DNA from: Oscillospiraceae bacterium
GTDB taxonomy: Bacteria > Bacillota > Clostridia > Oscillospirales > Ruminococcaceae
Reading direction: 5' to 3'
DNA length: 64,000 nucleotides
Assembly (NCBI GenBank): GCA_020024215.1
Contig: JAHHUC010000001.1
Coordinates: 1 to 64,000, forward strand
Below, one piece after another: positions 16,293-24,101 of the stretch. Numbering within the stretch: the first letter of the stretch is position 1; each line of letters starts with the position of its first letter. Under the pieces are notes generated by a model. That model ran no database searches and was not told the DNA's origin. It saw nothing but the letters and a program-made list of their open reading frames with translations. Position numbers and translations under genes: made by a program.

Positions 16293-17633
16293 CTAAAGAA
16301 TTTTTTCCAGCACATCCTCCAGCTTCATGCCTCGGCTTGCCTTAAACCAGAAGATGTCTCCTTTTTTTTGCACATCCCTTATGTGCTGTGCCAGCTTCTG
16401 CTTATTTTGAAAATGCAGGGCCTTTATCCCGTTTTCTGCCCCCTCTATCAGCTTTTCTGTAAGCTCGCCTATGCCCAAGACACAGTCTATATCAAGGGTT
16501 GCCATTTTTTCTCCGCAGCTTGTGTGAAGCTCCCTTTCATTTTCACCCAATTCCAGCATATCGGAAACCACCATATATTTTTTCCCCTCTGTCTTTAAGG
16601 ATGACAGGGCATTGCAGGCAGCAAGAAGGGAATCCGGCGAGGCATTGTAGCAATCGGCTATATATTTGATGCCGTTTTTTTCAATTTCCCTCTGCCTTAG
16701 CCCCACCGGCTCATAAGCCTTCAGCGCAGACACCATATCCTCATTGGGTACACCCAGAAGATTTCCCACCGCAAGCGCACAGAGCGCGTTGAGCACATTG
16801 TGTTCACCTATGACAGGTATGAAGCATTCAAAATTTCCAAAGGGGGCAGATACGTCAAATTTTGTGCCGGAATCTGCAAATGTGATATTTTTTCCCACCA
16901 CATCCGCAGATTTTTCCTTTATTCCATAGGATATTATCCTGTAATCCTCATTTTTATATTCTGACAAAAGGTCATTGTCCTTGCAGATGACAAGAGGGCT
17001 TCCCTTTTTCATGGGCTTTAAAATCTCGGTTTTCGCCTTTAGTATATTTTCCCTTGTCTTTAGCTTTTCAAGATGGGAAACGCCTATATTTGTTATGACC
17101 GCTATCTGAGGAAGGGCGGATTGGCTTATTTTTTCAATCTGTCCCAAGCCGTCCATGCCCATTTCCATGCAAACGGCATCATAGCTGTCATCAAGTTTTA
17201 AAAGTGTGTGGGAAACACCTATTTCATTGTTGAGGTTTTCCTCATTTTTTAAAAGCCTGAATTTCTTTTTCATCACAAGGCTGATAAATTCTCTTGTGGT
17301 GGTCTTTCCCACAGAGCCGGTTATCCCCACCAAGGGTATGTTGAATTTTCTTCTGTGAAGTCCGGCTATCTTCAAAAGCGCATCCTTTGTATCATTTACA
17401 AGGATTATTTTTTCATCCTGCTGCCCCTTTGGAATATAGGATGCCACCGCAAGAGGGCAGCCCTTATCAAAGGCGGAGGAAATGAAATTATGCCCATCCT
17501 GATTTTCTCCTATGAGAGCTATAAAAAGGCTGTTTTCATCCGCCTCTCTTGAGTCGGTGACAACTTTTTCAATCTCCTGTGAGCTTCTTTTTTCCACATT
17601 GAAAAGACTGAATATTTCCTCTGCTTTGAACAA
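16293..17633 (-). CDS. murF: UDP-MurNAc-tripeptide:D-Ala-D-Ala ligase MurF
   Basis: A 446-residue cytoplasmic Mur ligase that adds D-Ala-D-Ala to the UDP-MurNAc-tripeptide. The ATP loop GITGSVGKTTTREF lies near residue 105, NEIGV and MEMGMDGLGQI follow, and the ligase C-terminal domain carries VSDMLELG. I set the start at TTG 17633, one base after the murE stop and behind GGGAGG within the end of murE. The frame is open further upstream inside murE, but those residues are not part of the family. The tight junction implies coupling with murE. Confidence 0.93.
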   Translation of the reverse strand: MFKAEEIFSLFNVEKRSSQEIEKVVTDSREADENSLFIALIGENQDGHNFISSAFDKGCPLAVASYIPKGQQDEKIILVNDTKDALLKIAGLHRRKFNIPLVGITGSVGKTTTREFISLVMKKKFRLLKNEENLNNEIGVSHTLLKLDDSYDAVCMEMGMDGLGQIEKISQSALPQIAVITNIGVSHLEKLKTRENILKAKTEILKPMKKGSPLVICKDNDLLSEYKNEDYRIISYGIKEKSADVVGKNITFADSGTKFDVSAPFGNFECFIPVIGEHNVLNALCALAVGNLLGVPNEDMVSALKAYEPVGLRQREIEKNGIKYIADCYNASPDSLLAACNALSSLKTEGKKYMVVSDMLELGENERELHTSCGEKMATLDIDCVLGIGELTEKLIEGAENGIKALHFQNKQKLAQHIRDVQKKGDIFWFKASRGMKLEDVLEKIL

Positions 17634-17634
17634 T

Positions 17635-19089
17635 TTATTTTTCCTCCCTGTTTTTGAGCTTTTCCCAAATTTCCGTAACAATTTCTCTCTCATCAAAATG
17701 GACTGTTCCGTGATCCAAAACCTGATAATCCTCGTGGCCCTTTCCTGCCAGAAGAAGTATATCTCCCCTTCGGCAGTTTTTCAATGCCCAGGTTATTGCC
17801 TCATATCTGTCAACTATTATCTTCTTTTCTGTGCTTAAGCCCTCAAAGCCCGGCATACCGTCATTTATTATCTGCATGGGGTCCTCATGCCTTGGGTTAT
17901 CGGAGGTAAATATCACAAAGTCGGCTCTTTGGGCAACCGCTCTTATCATCTTTTTTCTCTTTGAGCGGTCCCTGTTGCCGGCACAGCCAAAAAGCACAAC
18001 TATCCTTTCGTTTTTGCAGACAGTTCTCAAGGCATCCAGAACCTTTTCCAGACCGTCGGGAGTGTGTGCAAAATCCCTTATCACCTTAAAGGGTGTATCT
18101 ACTTTTATTATTTCAAATCTGCCGGGGATTCCCTCTGAATTGGCTATTGCCCTTTTGGCATCCTTAGGCTCAATTCCCAGCTCGATGCAAAGGGACACAG
18201 CCCCCATGGAATTCTGCGCCGAGAACATTCCCAAAGATGGGTATTTGATTCTTTCTATAATTCCCTTTCCCACAAAGGCATAGCAGGTGTTTTCCAAGCT
18301 GAGCTCAATGTTTTTTGCTGTGTAATCAGCCATGTCATCCTGTATTGAGAATGTCCTCACCTCGCAGGGAACCTCCCTTGCAAGACGTCTGCCGTAATCG
18401 TCATCAATGCAGATGACAGCCTTATCAGAGACATCGAACAAAAGCTTTTTTGCCTGATAATAATTTTCCATAGTCTCATGATAATCAAGATGGTCCTGTG
18501 TGAGATTGGTAAAAAGTGCAATGTCAAAATGACATCCCCATATTCTTCTTTGCTCTAAGCCGAAGGAGGAAACCTCCACCACCACATATTCACAGTCTGT
18601 CTTTACCATTTCATGAAGAAGAGAATAAAAGGAAAATGAATCGGGGGTTGAGAATTTTGAGGGCATCACAGCCTCGGGCGTCTCGTTTACAACCGTTCCT
18701 ATAAGGCCGCACCTTATGCCTGCCTGCCTTAAAATATCCCTTATAAGACAGGTTGTGCTGGTTTTTCCGTTGGTTCCTGTGACGCCTATCAGCTTTAGCT
18801 TCCTTTGAGGATTGTCATAAAGGTTTGCACAGCATACGGCATATGCCTTTTTGGTGTCCTCTACAATTATTTCATTTTCAAGCCCCACGCTTTTTTCTGC
18901 CACCACAAAGGCTGCTCCCCTTGAAACGGCATCATCTGCAAAAAGGTGTCCGTCGGTATGCTTTCCCTTAAAGCAGAAGAAAAGGCTGCCCTTTTTGACC
19001 TGTCTGGTATCACAGCAAAGAGAGGTTATCTCCTTATCTTCAAATTTCTGTTCATATTCCAAGCCCTTGAGAAGCTCTGTAAGCTTCAT
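17635..19089 (-). CDS. murE: UDP-MurNAc-tripeptide synthetase MurE (meso-diaminopimelate type)
   Basis: A 484-residue cytoplasmic ligase adding the third residue of the stem peptide. The ATP loop GVTGTNGKTSTTCL is near residue 105, and the substrate loop reads TSDNPRHEDP near 400; DNPR is the motif of enzymes selecting meso-diaminopimelate rather than lysine. This points to a DAP-type peptidoglycan. The ATG at 19089 follows GAGGCGG; a short in-frame extension upstream (MQKIRGGDH) is less likely. It lies between spoVD/ftsI and murF. Confidence 0.96.
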   Translation of the reverse strand: MKLTELLKGLEYEQKFEDKEITSLCCDTRQVKKGSLFFCFKGKHTDGHLFADDAVSRGAAFVVAEKSVGLENEIIVEDTKKAYAVCCANLYDNPQRKLKLIGVTGTNGKTSTTCLIRDILRQAGIRCGLIGTVVNETPEAVMPSKFSTPDSFSFYSLLHEMVKTDCEYVVVEVSSFGLEQRRIWGCHFDIALFTNLTQDHLDYHETMENYYQAKKLLFDVSDKAVICIDDDYGRRLAREVPCEVRTFSIQDDMADYTAKNIELSLENTCYAFVGKGIIERIKYPSLGMFSAQNSMGAVSLCIELGIEPKDAKRAIANSEGIPGRFEIIKVDTPFKVIRDFAHTPDGLEKVLDALRTVCKNERIVVLFGCAGNRDRSKRKKMIRAVAQRADFVIFTSDNPRHEDPMQIINDGMPGFEGLSTEKKIIVDRYEAITWALKNCRRGDILLLAGKGHEDYQVLDHGTVHFDEREIVTEIWEKLKNREEK

Positions 19090-19155
19090 GTGATCACCGC
19101 CTCTTATTTTTTGCATAAAATCACGGGAGACAAAGCTGTCTGCCGCCTGTCTGTT

Positions 19156-21468
19156 TTATGGCTTTTTGCTTTCTATTTCATCATTATAGCTTATTGTTAC
19201 AACCGTGGAGGTCTTTGCCATCTCCCCGGCCTTGGGGCTTTGGGATTTTATCCTGTCGCCCTCAAACTGCGCCTTCCCCTCATAATTGACATTGAACTGT
19301 GAGTTGAGAAGTGTTCTTCTTGCCTGCTCAACAGTCATTCCCACAACATCGGGAACCTCTGTGAGAACTCCCTGATCCTCGCCCTGCGGCTCTGTGTAAA
19401 GCCTTACATCCGAGCCCTTAGGCATTTTTGAATGGGCAGGCGGAAGCTGGCGTATTATTCTTGTTCCGTTTCCGGAAATTTTATAGTTGAGCCCGTTTTT
19501 GACTATCTCGCTTATTCCGTCATGGACAAGCTGACCTTCCACATAAGGGCACTCTACTTCCTTTTCCGAAAGCTCCTTTTCTGTATATTGCGGCTCTATT
19601 CCCAGATAGGGACATATATCTGCCATAATTGAGCCCACAACAGGTGCTGCAAGCACCGAGCCGTATATATTTGTCATGTACGGCTCATCAAAAAGCACAA
19701 GGCACAATATCTGAGGATCGTTTGAGGGGGCTATTCCGGCAAAGGAGGCTATTCTCTTTGTAACCTCTCCGTCCTCCTTGGCGTCAAGCTTTTCACTGGT
19801 TCCGGTCTTTCCGCCAATTCTGTATCCGGGGACATACGCCTTTTTTCCCGAGGCATCCTCATCGCACACAACATGCTCCATTATTCCTGCAACGGTCCTT
19901 GAGGTCTGCTCTGTGATAACGCTTCTTTTGACCTGGGGCTTTGTGGTTTTAACCACATTTCCCTCCGAATCCAGCTGCTGGCTCACAACATAAGGCTGCA
20001 TAAGCTTTCCGCCGTTTACAACTGCCGAAACTGCTGTTGCCAGCTGTATGGGTGTTATCTTAAAGGTCTGTCCGAAGGAGGAGGAGGCAAGCTCCTCTCC
20101 CGATTCCTTTGAAAGCGTCTTTAAATCATAGAATATTCCGTCCGATTCTCCCGGAAGATCTATGCCTGTTGCCTCTCTTAAACCAAAGCGGTCAAAATAA
20201 TCATAAAAGTTTTCCGCCCCTATGGAAGCGCCTATCATCATAAAGGCCGGGTTGCAGGAATATTTTATAGCCTCCCAAAAGGCTATATCCCCATGGCCCT
20301 CCCTCTTCCAGCAGGACTTTCTTCTTCCTGCCACAACATGATATCCGGGGCAGAAATACCTTGAGCCCTCCGGGGATGCCGTGCCCAAATCAAGGGACAT
20401 GGAGGCGGTTACAAGCTTGAAAACAGATCCCGGCTCATAAGGGTCGCTTATGGCCTTGTTGCGCCATTGGGCAAACCATTCCTTCTCAAGAAAAGCCTGC
20501 TTCAGCTCCTTTTCCTTCTTTGCCCTTTCCTCAGGATCCGATATCTTTGCAAGCTCATTTTGCAGCTCCTCGCTTTTGGCATATTCCTCTATTCTTATGC
20601 CGGCTAAAGGATCGCACAGCTTCGACGGCTCATTGGGATCAAAATCCGGCTTTGTCGCCATAGCAAGAATGGCTCCGGTATTTACATCCATCACAATTCC
20701 TGTGCCCCTGTTCTGAACATTGTGCTCCATCACAGCTGTTTCAAGGTGCTTTTCCAAGGAGTGCTGTATAACCTCATCTATTGTAAGCACCAGAGAATTT
20801 CCGTTTTGAGGCTCAAACATCTTATCATAGGAAAAGGGCATATCCCCGCTCTTTGCGTTTTTATTAGAGACAACCATGCCGTCTGTTCCGGAGAGCACCT
20901 TATTATAATAGCTTTCCAGACCGTAGGCTCCGTTGTTGTCATCATCTGTAAAGCCCAGAACCGTGGAGCACAAATTTCCGTAAGGGTAATATCTCTTTGT
21001 ATCCTCAACCAGATTTATGGAGCCTATGCTGTTGTCGGATGCAAATTTAAGTATTTCCCTCGCCTTTTCATCCTCCACCTTTTTCTTTATGACCTCATAA
21101 TAGCTGCCCACCTTTTTGCCTCTGGCTATGATATTTTCCCTGTCCACATCCAGCGTTTCGGAAAGAAAATCAGCTATTTTTTCCAATTCTGCCGCATCCT
21201 TTACCTCCGCAGGAGATATGGTGACGGTCCACACCGTTGCCGATGATGCCAGAATTTTTCTGTTTCTGTCATATATATTTCCTCTTTTTGCAGTTATCTG
21301 CGTGGGGCGCAGCTGCTGGGAAAGAGCCTTTCCCCTGTACATTTCACCGTCTACTATCTGTATCTGATAAAGCCTTGCTATAAGTATCCCGAAGCCTATG
21401 AACACCATGATGAAGAGGACTATGTTCATCCTTTTTTTCATGCTGTTTCCCTGTCTGTTCAATGCCAT
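19156..21468 (-). CDS. spoVD: Class B penicillin-binding protein with PASTA domains (SpoVD/FtsI)
   Basis: A 770-residue transpeptidase anchored by one N-terminal membrane segment (about residues 14-32). A dimerisation domain begins at RGNIYDRN. The penicillin-binding domain carries SxxK at Ser348-Lys351 (EPGSVFK), SCN at 404-406 and KTGT at 554-557. Two C-terminal PASTA domains (about 638-694 and 703-762) follow; these are thought to bind peptidoglycan or muropeptides. The single PASTA-bearing gene next to murE corresponds to spoVD in Bacillus, where pbpB lies beside it; only one copy is present here, so it may serve septum and cortex. GAGGAG precedes the ATG. Confidence 0.93.
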   Translation of the reverse strand: MALNRQGNSMKKRMNIVLFIMVFIGFGILIARLYQIQIVDGEMYRGKALSQQLRPTQITAKRGNIYDRNRKILASSATVWTVTISPAEVKDAAELEKIADFLSETLDVDRENIIARGKKVGSYYEVIKKKVEDEKAREILKFASDNSIGSINLVEDTKRYYPYGNLCSTVLGFTDDDNNGAYGLESYYNKVLSGTDGMVVSNKNAKSGDMPFSYDKMFEPQNGNSLVLTIDEVIQHSLEKHLETAVMEHNVQNRGTGIVMDVNTGAILAMATKPDFDPNEPSKLCDPLAGIRIEEYAKSEELQNELAKISDPEERAKKEKELKQAFLEKEWFAQWRNKAISDPYEPGSVFKLVTASMSLDLGTASPEGSRYFCPGYHVVAGRRKSCWKREGHGDIAFWEAIKYSCNPAFMMIGASIGAENFYDYFDRFGLREATGIDLPGESDGIFYDLKTLSKESGEELASSSFGQTFKITPIQLATAVSAVVNGGKLMQPYVVSQQLDSEGNVVKTTKPQVKRSVITEQTSRTVAGIMEHVVCDEDASGKKAYVPGYRIGGKTGTSEKLDAKEDGEVTKRIASFAGIAPSNDPQILCLVLFDEPYMTNIYGSVLAAPVVGSIMADICPYLGIEPQYTEKELSEKEVECPYVEGQLVHDGISEIVKNGLNYKISGNGTRIIRQLPPAHSKMPKGSDVRLYTEPQGEDQGVLTEVPDVVGMTVEQARRTLLNSQFNVNYEGKAQFEGDRIKSQSPKAGEMAKTSTVVTISYNDEIESKKP

Positions 21469-21530
21469 AAGTAAATCTCCTCAAAAAACGTAAACTGCCG
21501 ACCTTTTTCGCACACCCCTTTTAAGCAAAT

Positions 21531-21562
21531 TAAGAGTTAGGCTAATAAAAGCTTAACTCTTA
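21531..21562 (-). other. Hairpin between ftsL and spoVD
   Basis: TAAGAGTTA (21531-21539) and TAACTCTTA (21554-21562) form a perfect 9-bp stem in the 137-base spacer between ftsL and spoVD, with no T-run behind it. It could be an RNA processing or weak attenuation site, or mark an internal promoter region for sporulation; I see no convincing sigma-E boxes. Confidence 0.45.
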
Positions 21563-21605
21563 CATCAATATCCTTTGGTATGCTCCCAAAATAATAGATA
21601 CTATT

Positions 21606-22091
21606 TTATTTTTTAAGATATTCCATTGCAGAAAGCCACAGGCTCTTTGCCTTCTGACCTAAATTGTCAGAGGTTTTCTCACATTTAAGAACCTTGCTGG
21701 TTGTTCCCAAATCCACATATTCTATCTGATATTCCTCTGCCTTTGCCATTTTAAGGTCGTTGGAAGCCCTTTCCTCCACAGTTCTCAAGGATACCATTTC
21801 AGAAAGCTCCACACGCATGCGATTGCCTGTTTCCACAAGGCTGTCATATTCAGCCTGTGTTTTTTCATACACAGCAGTAAGCTCTGTAAGCCTTACATGG
21901 TTGAATATTATGGCAGAAACCACTGTTATGACCACAACAAAGGACAAAACCGAATAAAAGGCTGAGAGAGTTTTTCTCCTGCCGGATGCATCCTGTGAAA
22001 CTACCTTAAGTTCAGGCGGCTGGCTGACCTTTTGAACCTCATCATAATTATTGGGGCTGAATCGTTCAAAATCGTAAGCAGCATTTGCCAT
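21606..22091 (-). CDS. ftsL: FtsL-like cell division protein
   Basis: A 161-residue bitopic protein. A hydrophilic N-terminus of about 43 residues precedes one membrane segment (about 44-64, SVLSFVVVITVVSAIIF). An extracellular heptad-rich coiled coil follows (about 68-115, LTELTAVYEKTQAEYDSLVE). This is the FtsL architecture; FtsL pairs with DivIC and DivIB at the septum. Sequence identity in the family is low, so the call rests on size, topology and position between rsmH and the PBP gene. AGGAG lies just before the ATG. Confidence 0.82.
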   Translation of the reverse strand: MANAAYDFERFSPNNYDEVQKVSQPPELKVVSQDASGRRKTLSAFYSVLSFVVVITVVSAIIFNHVRLTELTAVYEKTQAEYDSLVETGNRMRVELSEMVSLRTVEERASNDLKMAKAEEYQIEYVDLGTTSKVLKCEKTSDNLGQKAKSLWLSAMEYLKK

Positions 22092-22109
22092 TTAACTTCT
22101 CTCCTTTTT

Positions 22110-23054
22110 TTATTCTTCCTTTATTTTTTCTATGGTTCGCAGCTTTGCGCTGTGGCTTCTTTTATTTTCCTCAAGCTCCTGCATTTGAGCGGTTATGGGC
22201 TTTTTTGAGACCAGCCTTCCCTTCGGAGTTCTGTTGCAGACACACACCGGAAATTCCTTAGGGCATATGCAGCCTTGGCAAAATTCGCCGAATGTGTTTT
22301 TGACAATTCTGTCCTCCAGAGAATGAAAGCTTATTACGCTCAGCCTTCCGCCCACATTAAGGAGGGAAAAGGCATCCTTTAAAGAATCCTCTAAAATTCT
22401 CAGCTCGCCGTTTACCTCAATCCTTATGGCCTGAAAGGTTCTCTTGGCAGGATTTTTGCCCTCTCTTCTTGCAGGTGCCGGAATTGCCTCCTTTATTAAA
22501 TCGGCAAGCTCCAGCGTTGTTTTTATGGGGGATATTTCCCTTCTTTTAACTATTTCCTTAGCTATTTTAAAGCTGAACCTTTCCTCCGAATAATCCCTTA
22601 TTATCCTTGAAAGCTCCTCTAGAGTGTAAGAATTGACCACATCAAAGGCAGAGAGCCCCTGACAGGACATCCTCATGTCAAGCGGTGCATCGTAATTGTA
22701 GGAAAAGCCCCTTTTTGGTGTATCCAGCTGATAGGACGACACGCCCAAATCGAGCAATATGCCATCTGCCTTAAAGATTCCCTGCTCCTTCAAAAGGGCT
22801 TTCATGGAGCTGAAATTGCCTTGCAGCACCCTTGCATTCGGAAAGCTCTTTAATCTTTCCCCCGCTGTTTTTACTGCGACAGGGTCCTGGTCTATGCCAA
22901 AAAGAGCGCCTTGTGAAGAGAGCCTTTTGGCAATCTGAAGGGAATGTCCTGCACCTCCCACTGTCGCGTCAACATAAACACCGTCCGGCTTTATGTCAAG
23001 TGAAAGCAGGACCTCATTAAGCAAAACAGGCCGGTGATTGAAAACTTCTTCCAT
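22110..23054 (-). CDS. rsmH: 16S rRNA (cytosine-1402-N4)-methyltransferase RsmH
   Basis: A 314-residue SAM-dependent methyltransferase acting on C1402 in the ribosomal P site. The N-terminus HRPVLLNEVL, the SAM motif VDATVGGAGHS (about 28-38), DGILLDLGVSS near 100, a long helical insert and the C-terminal SFHSLEDRIVK are all characteristic. It begins two bases after mraZ, in the order conserved in almost all dcw clusters. Confidence 0.97.
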   Translation of the reverse strand: MEEVFNHRPVLLNEVLLSLDIKPDGVYVDATVGGAGHSLQIAKRLSSQGALFGIDQDPVAVKTAGERLKSFPNARVLQGNFSSMKALLKEQGIFKADGILLDLGVSSYQLDTPKRGFSYNYDAPLDMRMSCQGLSAFDVVNSYTLEELSRIIRDYSEERFSFKIAKEIVKRREISPIKTTLELADLIKEAIPAPARREGKNPAKRTFQAIRIEVNGELRILEDSLKDAFSLLNVGGRLSVISFHSLEDRIVKNTFGEFCQGCICPKEFPVCVCNRTPKGRLVSKKPITAQMQELEENKRSHSAKLRTIEKIKEE

Positions 23055-23056
23055 AT

Positions 23057-23476
23057 TTAAAATCCTAACTCATCCATTGCCTCTGCAACAGATTCAGACG
23101 TAAGCTCCTCATTTGCTTCATTCCAGCGGTCAAGGCTCCAGATCTCCGCGCGGACAGACACGCCCACAACGGCTATCTCATCTTTTAAGCCGGCATAATC
23201 CCTCAGATTCTGCGGAATGGAAATTCTCCCCTGCTTATCCGGCGTAACCTCACAGGCCCCGGCAAAGAGAAATCTCTGAATCTTCCTCGCCTTTGATGTG
23301 GGCAGCAGCATGGTCTTTTCAGAAAGCTTCTGCCAATCAGAAAGCCTGTAAACAAAAAGACAGTTGTCAAGGCCCTTGGTGATTATAAAGCTGTCGCCCA
23401 AAGCCTCCCTAAGCTTGGAGGGGAAATTTATTCTTCCCTTTGCATCTATGCTGGGGAAATATTCTCCTATGAGCAC
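23057..23476 (-). CDS. mraZ: Transcriptional regulator MraZ
   Basis: A 139-residue DNA-binding protein made of two AbrB-like halves: GEYFPSIDAKGRINFPSKLRE near residue 4 (with the DAKGR core) and ACEVTPDKQGRISIPQNLRD near 74. MraZ forms a ring and usually represses its own dcw operon by binding short direct repeats upstream. The start is a GTG at 23476, behind AGGTGATTGG. Candidate targets (AGGTG repeats ten bases apart) lie 38-51 bases upstream. It is the first gene of the cluster. Confidence 0.96.
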   Translation of the reverse strand: MLIGEYFPSIDAKGRINFPSKLREALGDSFIITKGLDNCLFVYRLSDWQKLSEKTMLLPTSKARKIQRFLFAGACEVTPDKQGRISIPQNLRDYAGLKDEIAVVGVSVRAEIWSLDRWNEANEELTSESVAEAMDELGF

Positions 23477-23512
23477 CCAATCACCTCATGTTCACAAACT
23501 TGAGGGATTTTT

Positions 23513-23527
23513 CACCTCAATTCACCT
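23513..23527 (-). promoter_or_regulatory. Possible MraZ operator: AGGTG repeats
   Basis: On the minus strand AGGTG occurs at 23523-23527 and again at 23513-23517, exactly ten bases apart, in the leader between the promoter and the mraZ start. More copies occur at 23563-23567 and 23482-23486. MraZ proteins elsewhere bind short G-rich direct repeats with ten-base periodicity, so this is a plausible autoregulatory site. Confidence 0.45.
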
Positions 23528-23535
23528 ACATTAAC

Positions 23536-23558
23536 CACTGTATACCTATTATACAGTG
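23536..23558. promoter_or_regulatory. Dyad overlapping the mraZ -10
   Basis: CACTGTATA (23536-23544) and TATACAGTG (23550-23558) are perfect 9-base arms separated by five bases, and the dyad covers the proposed -10 of mraZ. This is a typical arrangement for a repressor operator. It is not the Bacillus-type LexA box (GAAC-N4-GTTC), and CTG/CAG spacing differs from the proteobacterial LexA site. Confidence 0.6.
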
Positions 23559-23576
23559 AAAACACCTGCAATGCAA
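23548..23576 (-). promoter_or_regulatory. Promoter of the dcw cluster (mraZ)
   Basis: On the minus strand a consensus -10 TATAAT (23548-23553), a 17-base spacer and a weak -35 TTGCAT (23571-23576), about 70 bases before the mraZ start. The weak -35 and the dyad over the -10 suggest a regulated promoter. Confidence 0.65.
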
Positions 23577-23911
23577 GTGTTAAAACAAGTTTGAGCAGCT
23601 ATTTTTTCAAACATTACACTACATTTTTTTACAATTTCTCACATTTACAGGACAAAATAAACCGCTCTTTTGCAAAAAGTGAAAGAATGTTTTGATTTTA
23701 TACACTATGGAGGATATCCCCTTGCCTCCCATAAAAAGGCGCCGTGGGCTTATTTTAAATAGATGTATGTATTCTAAGAACAATTACACCTGCATACATT
23801 TAAGAGAAAACAAATTAAGCGGCGCTGAAGGCTTTGAAGCTTAAAATAAAGGCAGCATTTTCTATTGTAAACTTGTCGGAAAAACAGTGCATCCTTTTAT
23901 GCAATTACGCT
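23577..23911. other. Gene-free stretch upstream of mraZ
   Basis: About 335 bases without a convincing gene. It contains an interrupted dyad ATGTATG/CATACAT (about 23762-23801) and an imperfect TATGGAGG/CCTCCCATA hairpin near 23705-23732. Nothing resembling a known structured RNA family was recognised. Confidence 0.45.
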
Positions 23912-24031
23912 AAAAAAGGCACACCTGTCTGCCGCCTGCAAAGTCTCAAAAATTTCTTTTTAAATGCCGTCATCTGCCCTTTGGCAAAGGACAGATGACG
24001 GCATTTAAAAAAAGACAGGTACGCCCTTTTT
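23912..24031. terminator. Nested inverted repeats downstream of comM
   Basis: A perfect 20-bp inner stem (23957-23976 with 23992-24011), with an apical CCTTT/AAAGG extension, lies within an outer imperfect inverted repeat (23912-23930 with 24013-24031, about 16 of 19 paired). The outer repeat ends in runs of A and T on both sides. On the minus strand the outer arm is followed by TTTTTT, so this can terminate comM transcription. The nested design is larger than an ordinary terminator and could also be a small mobile repeat. Confidence 0.6.
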
Positions 24032-24101
24032 AATTTTTTCTTGCAGGGTGGAGTTTTAAAATTTCCCGATTTAAGAGGTGGGCAGGGCTTTTACCTATTC
24101 A

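Noticed and set aside
23536-23558. LexA box over the mraZ promoter
   Set aside because: The CTG to CAG spacing is 13 rather than 10 bases, and the Gram-positive consensus GAAC-N4-GTTC is not present.
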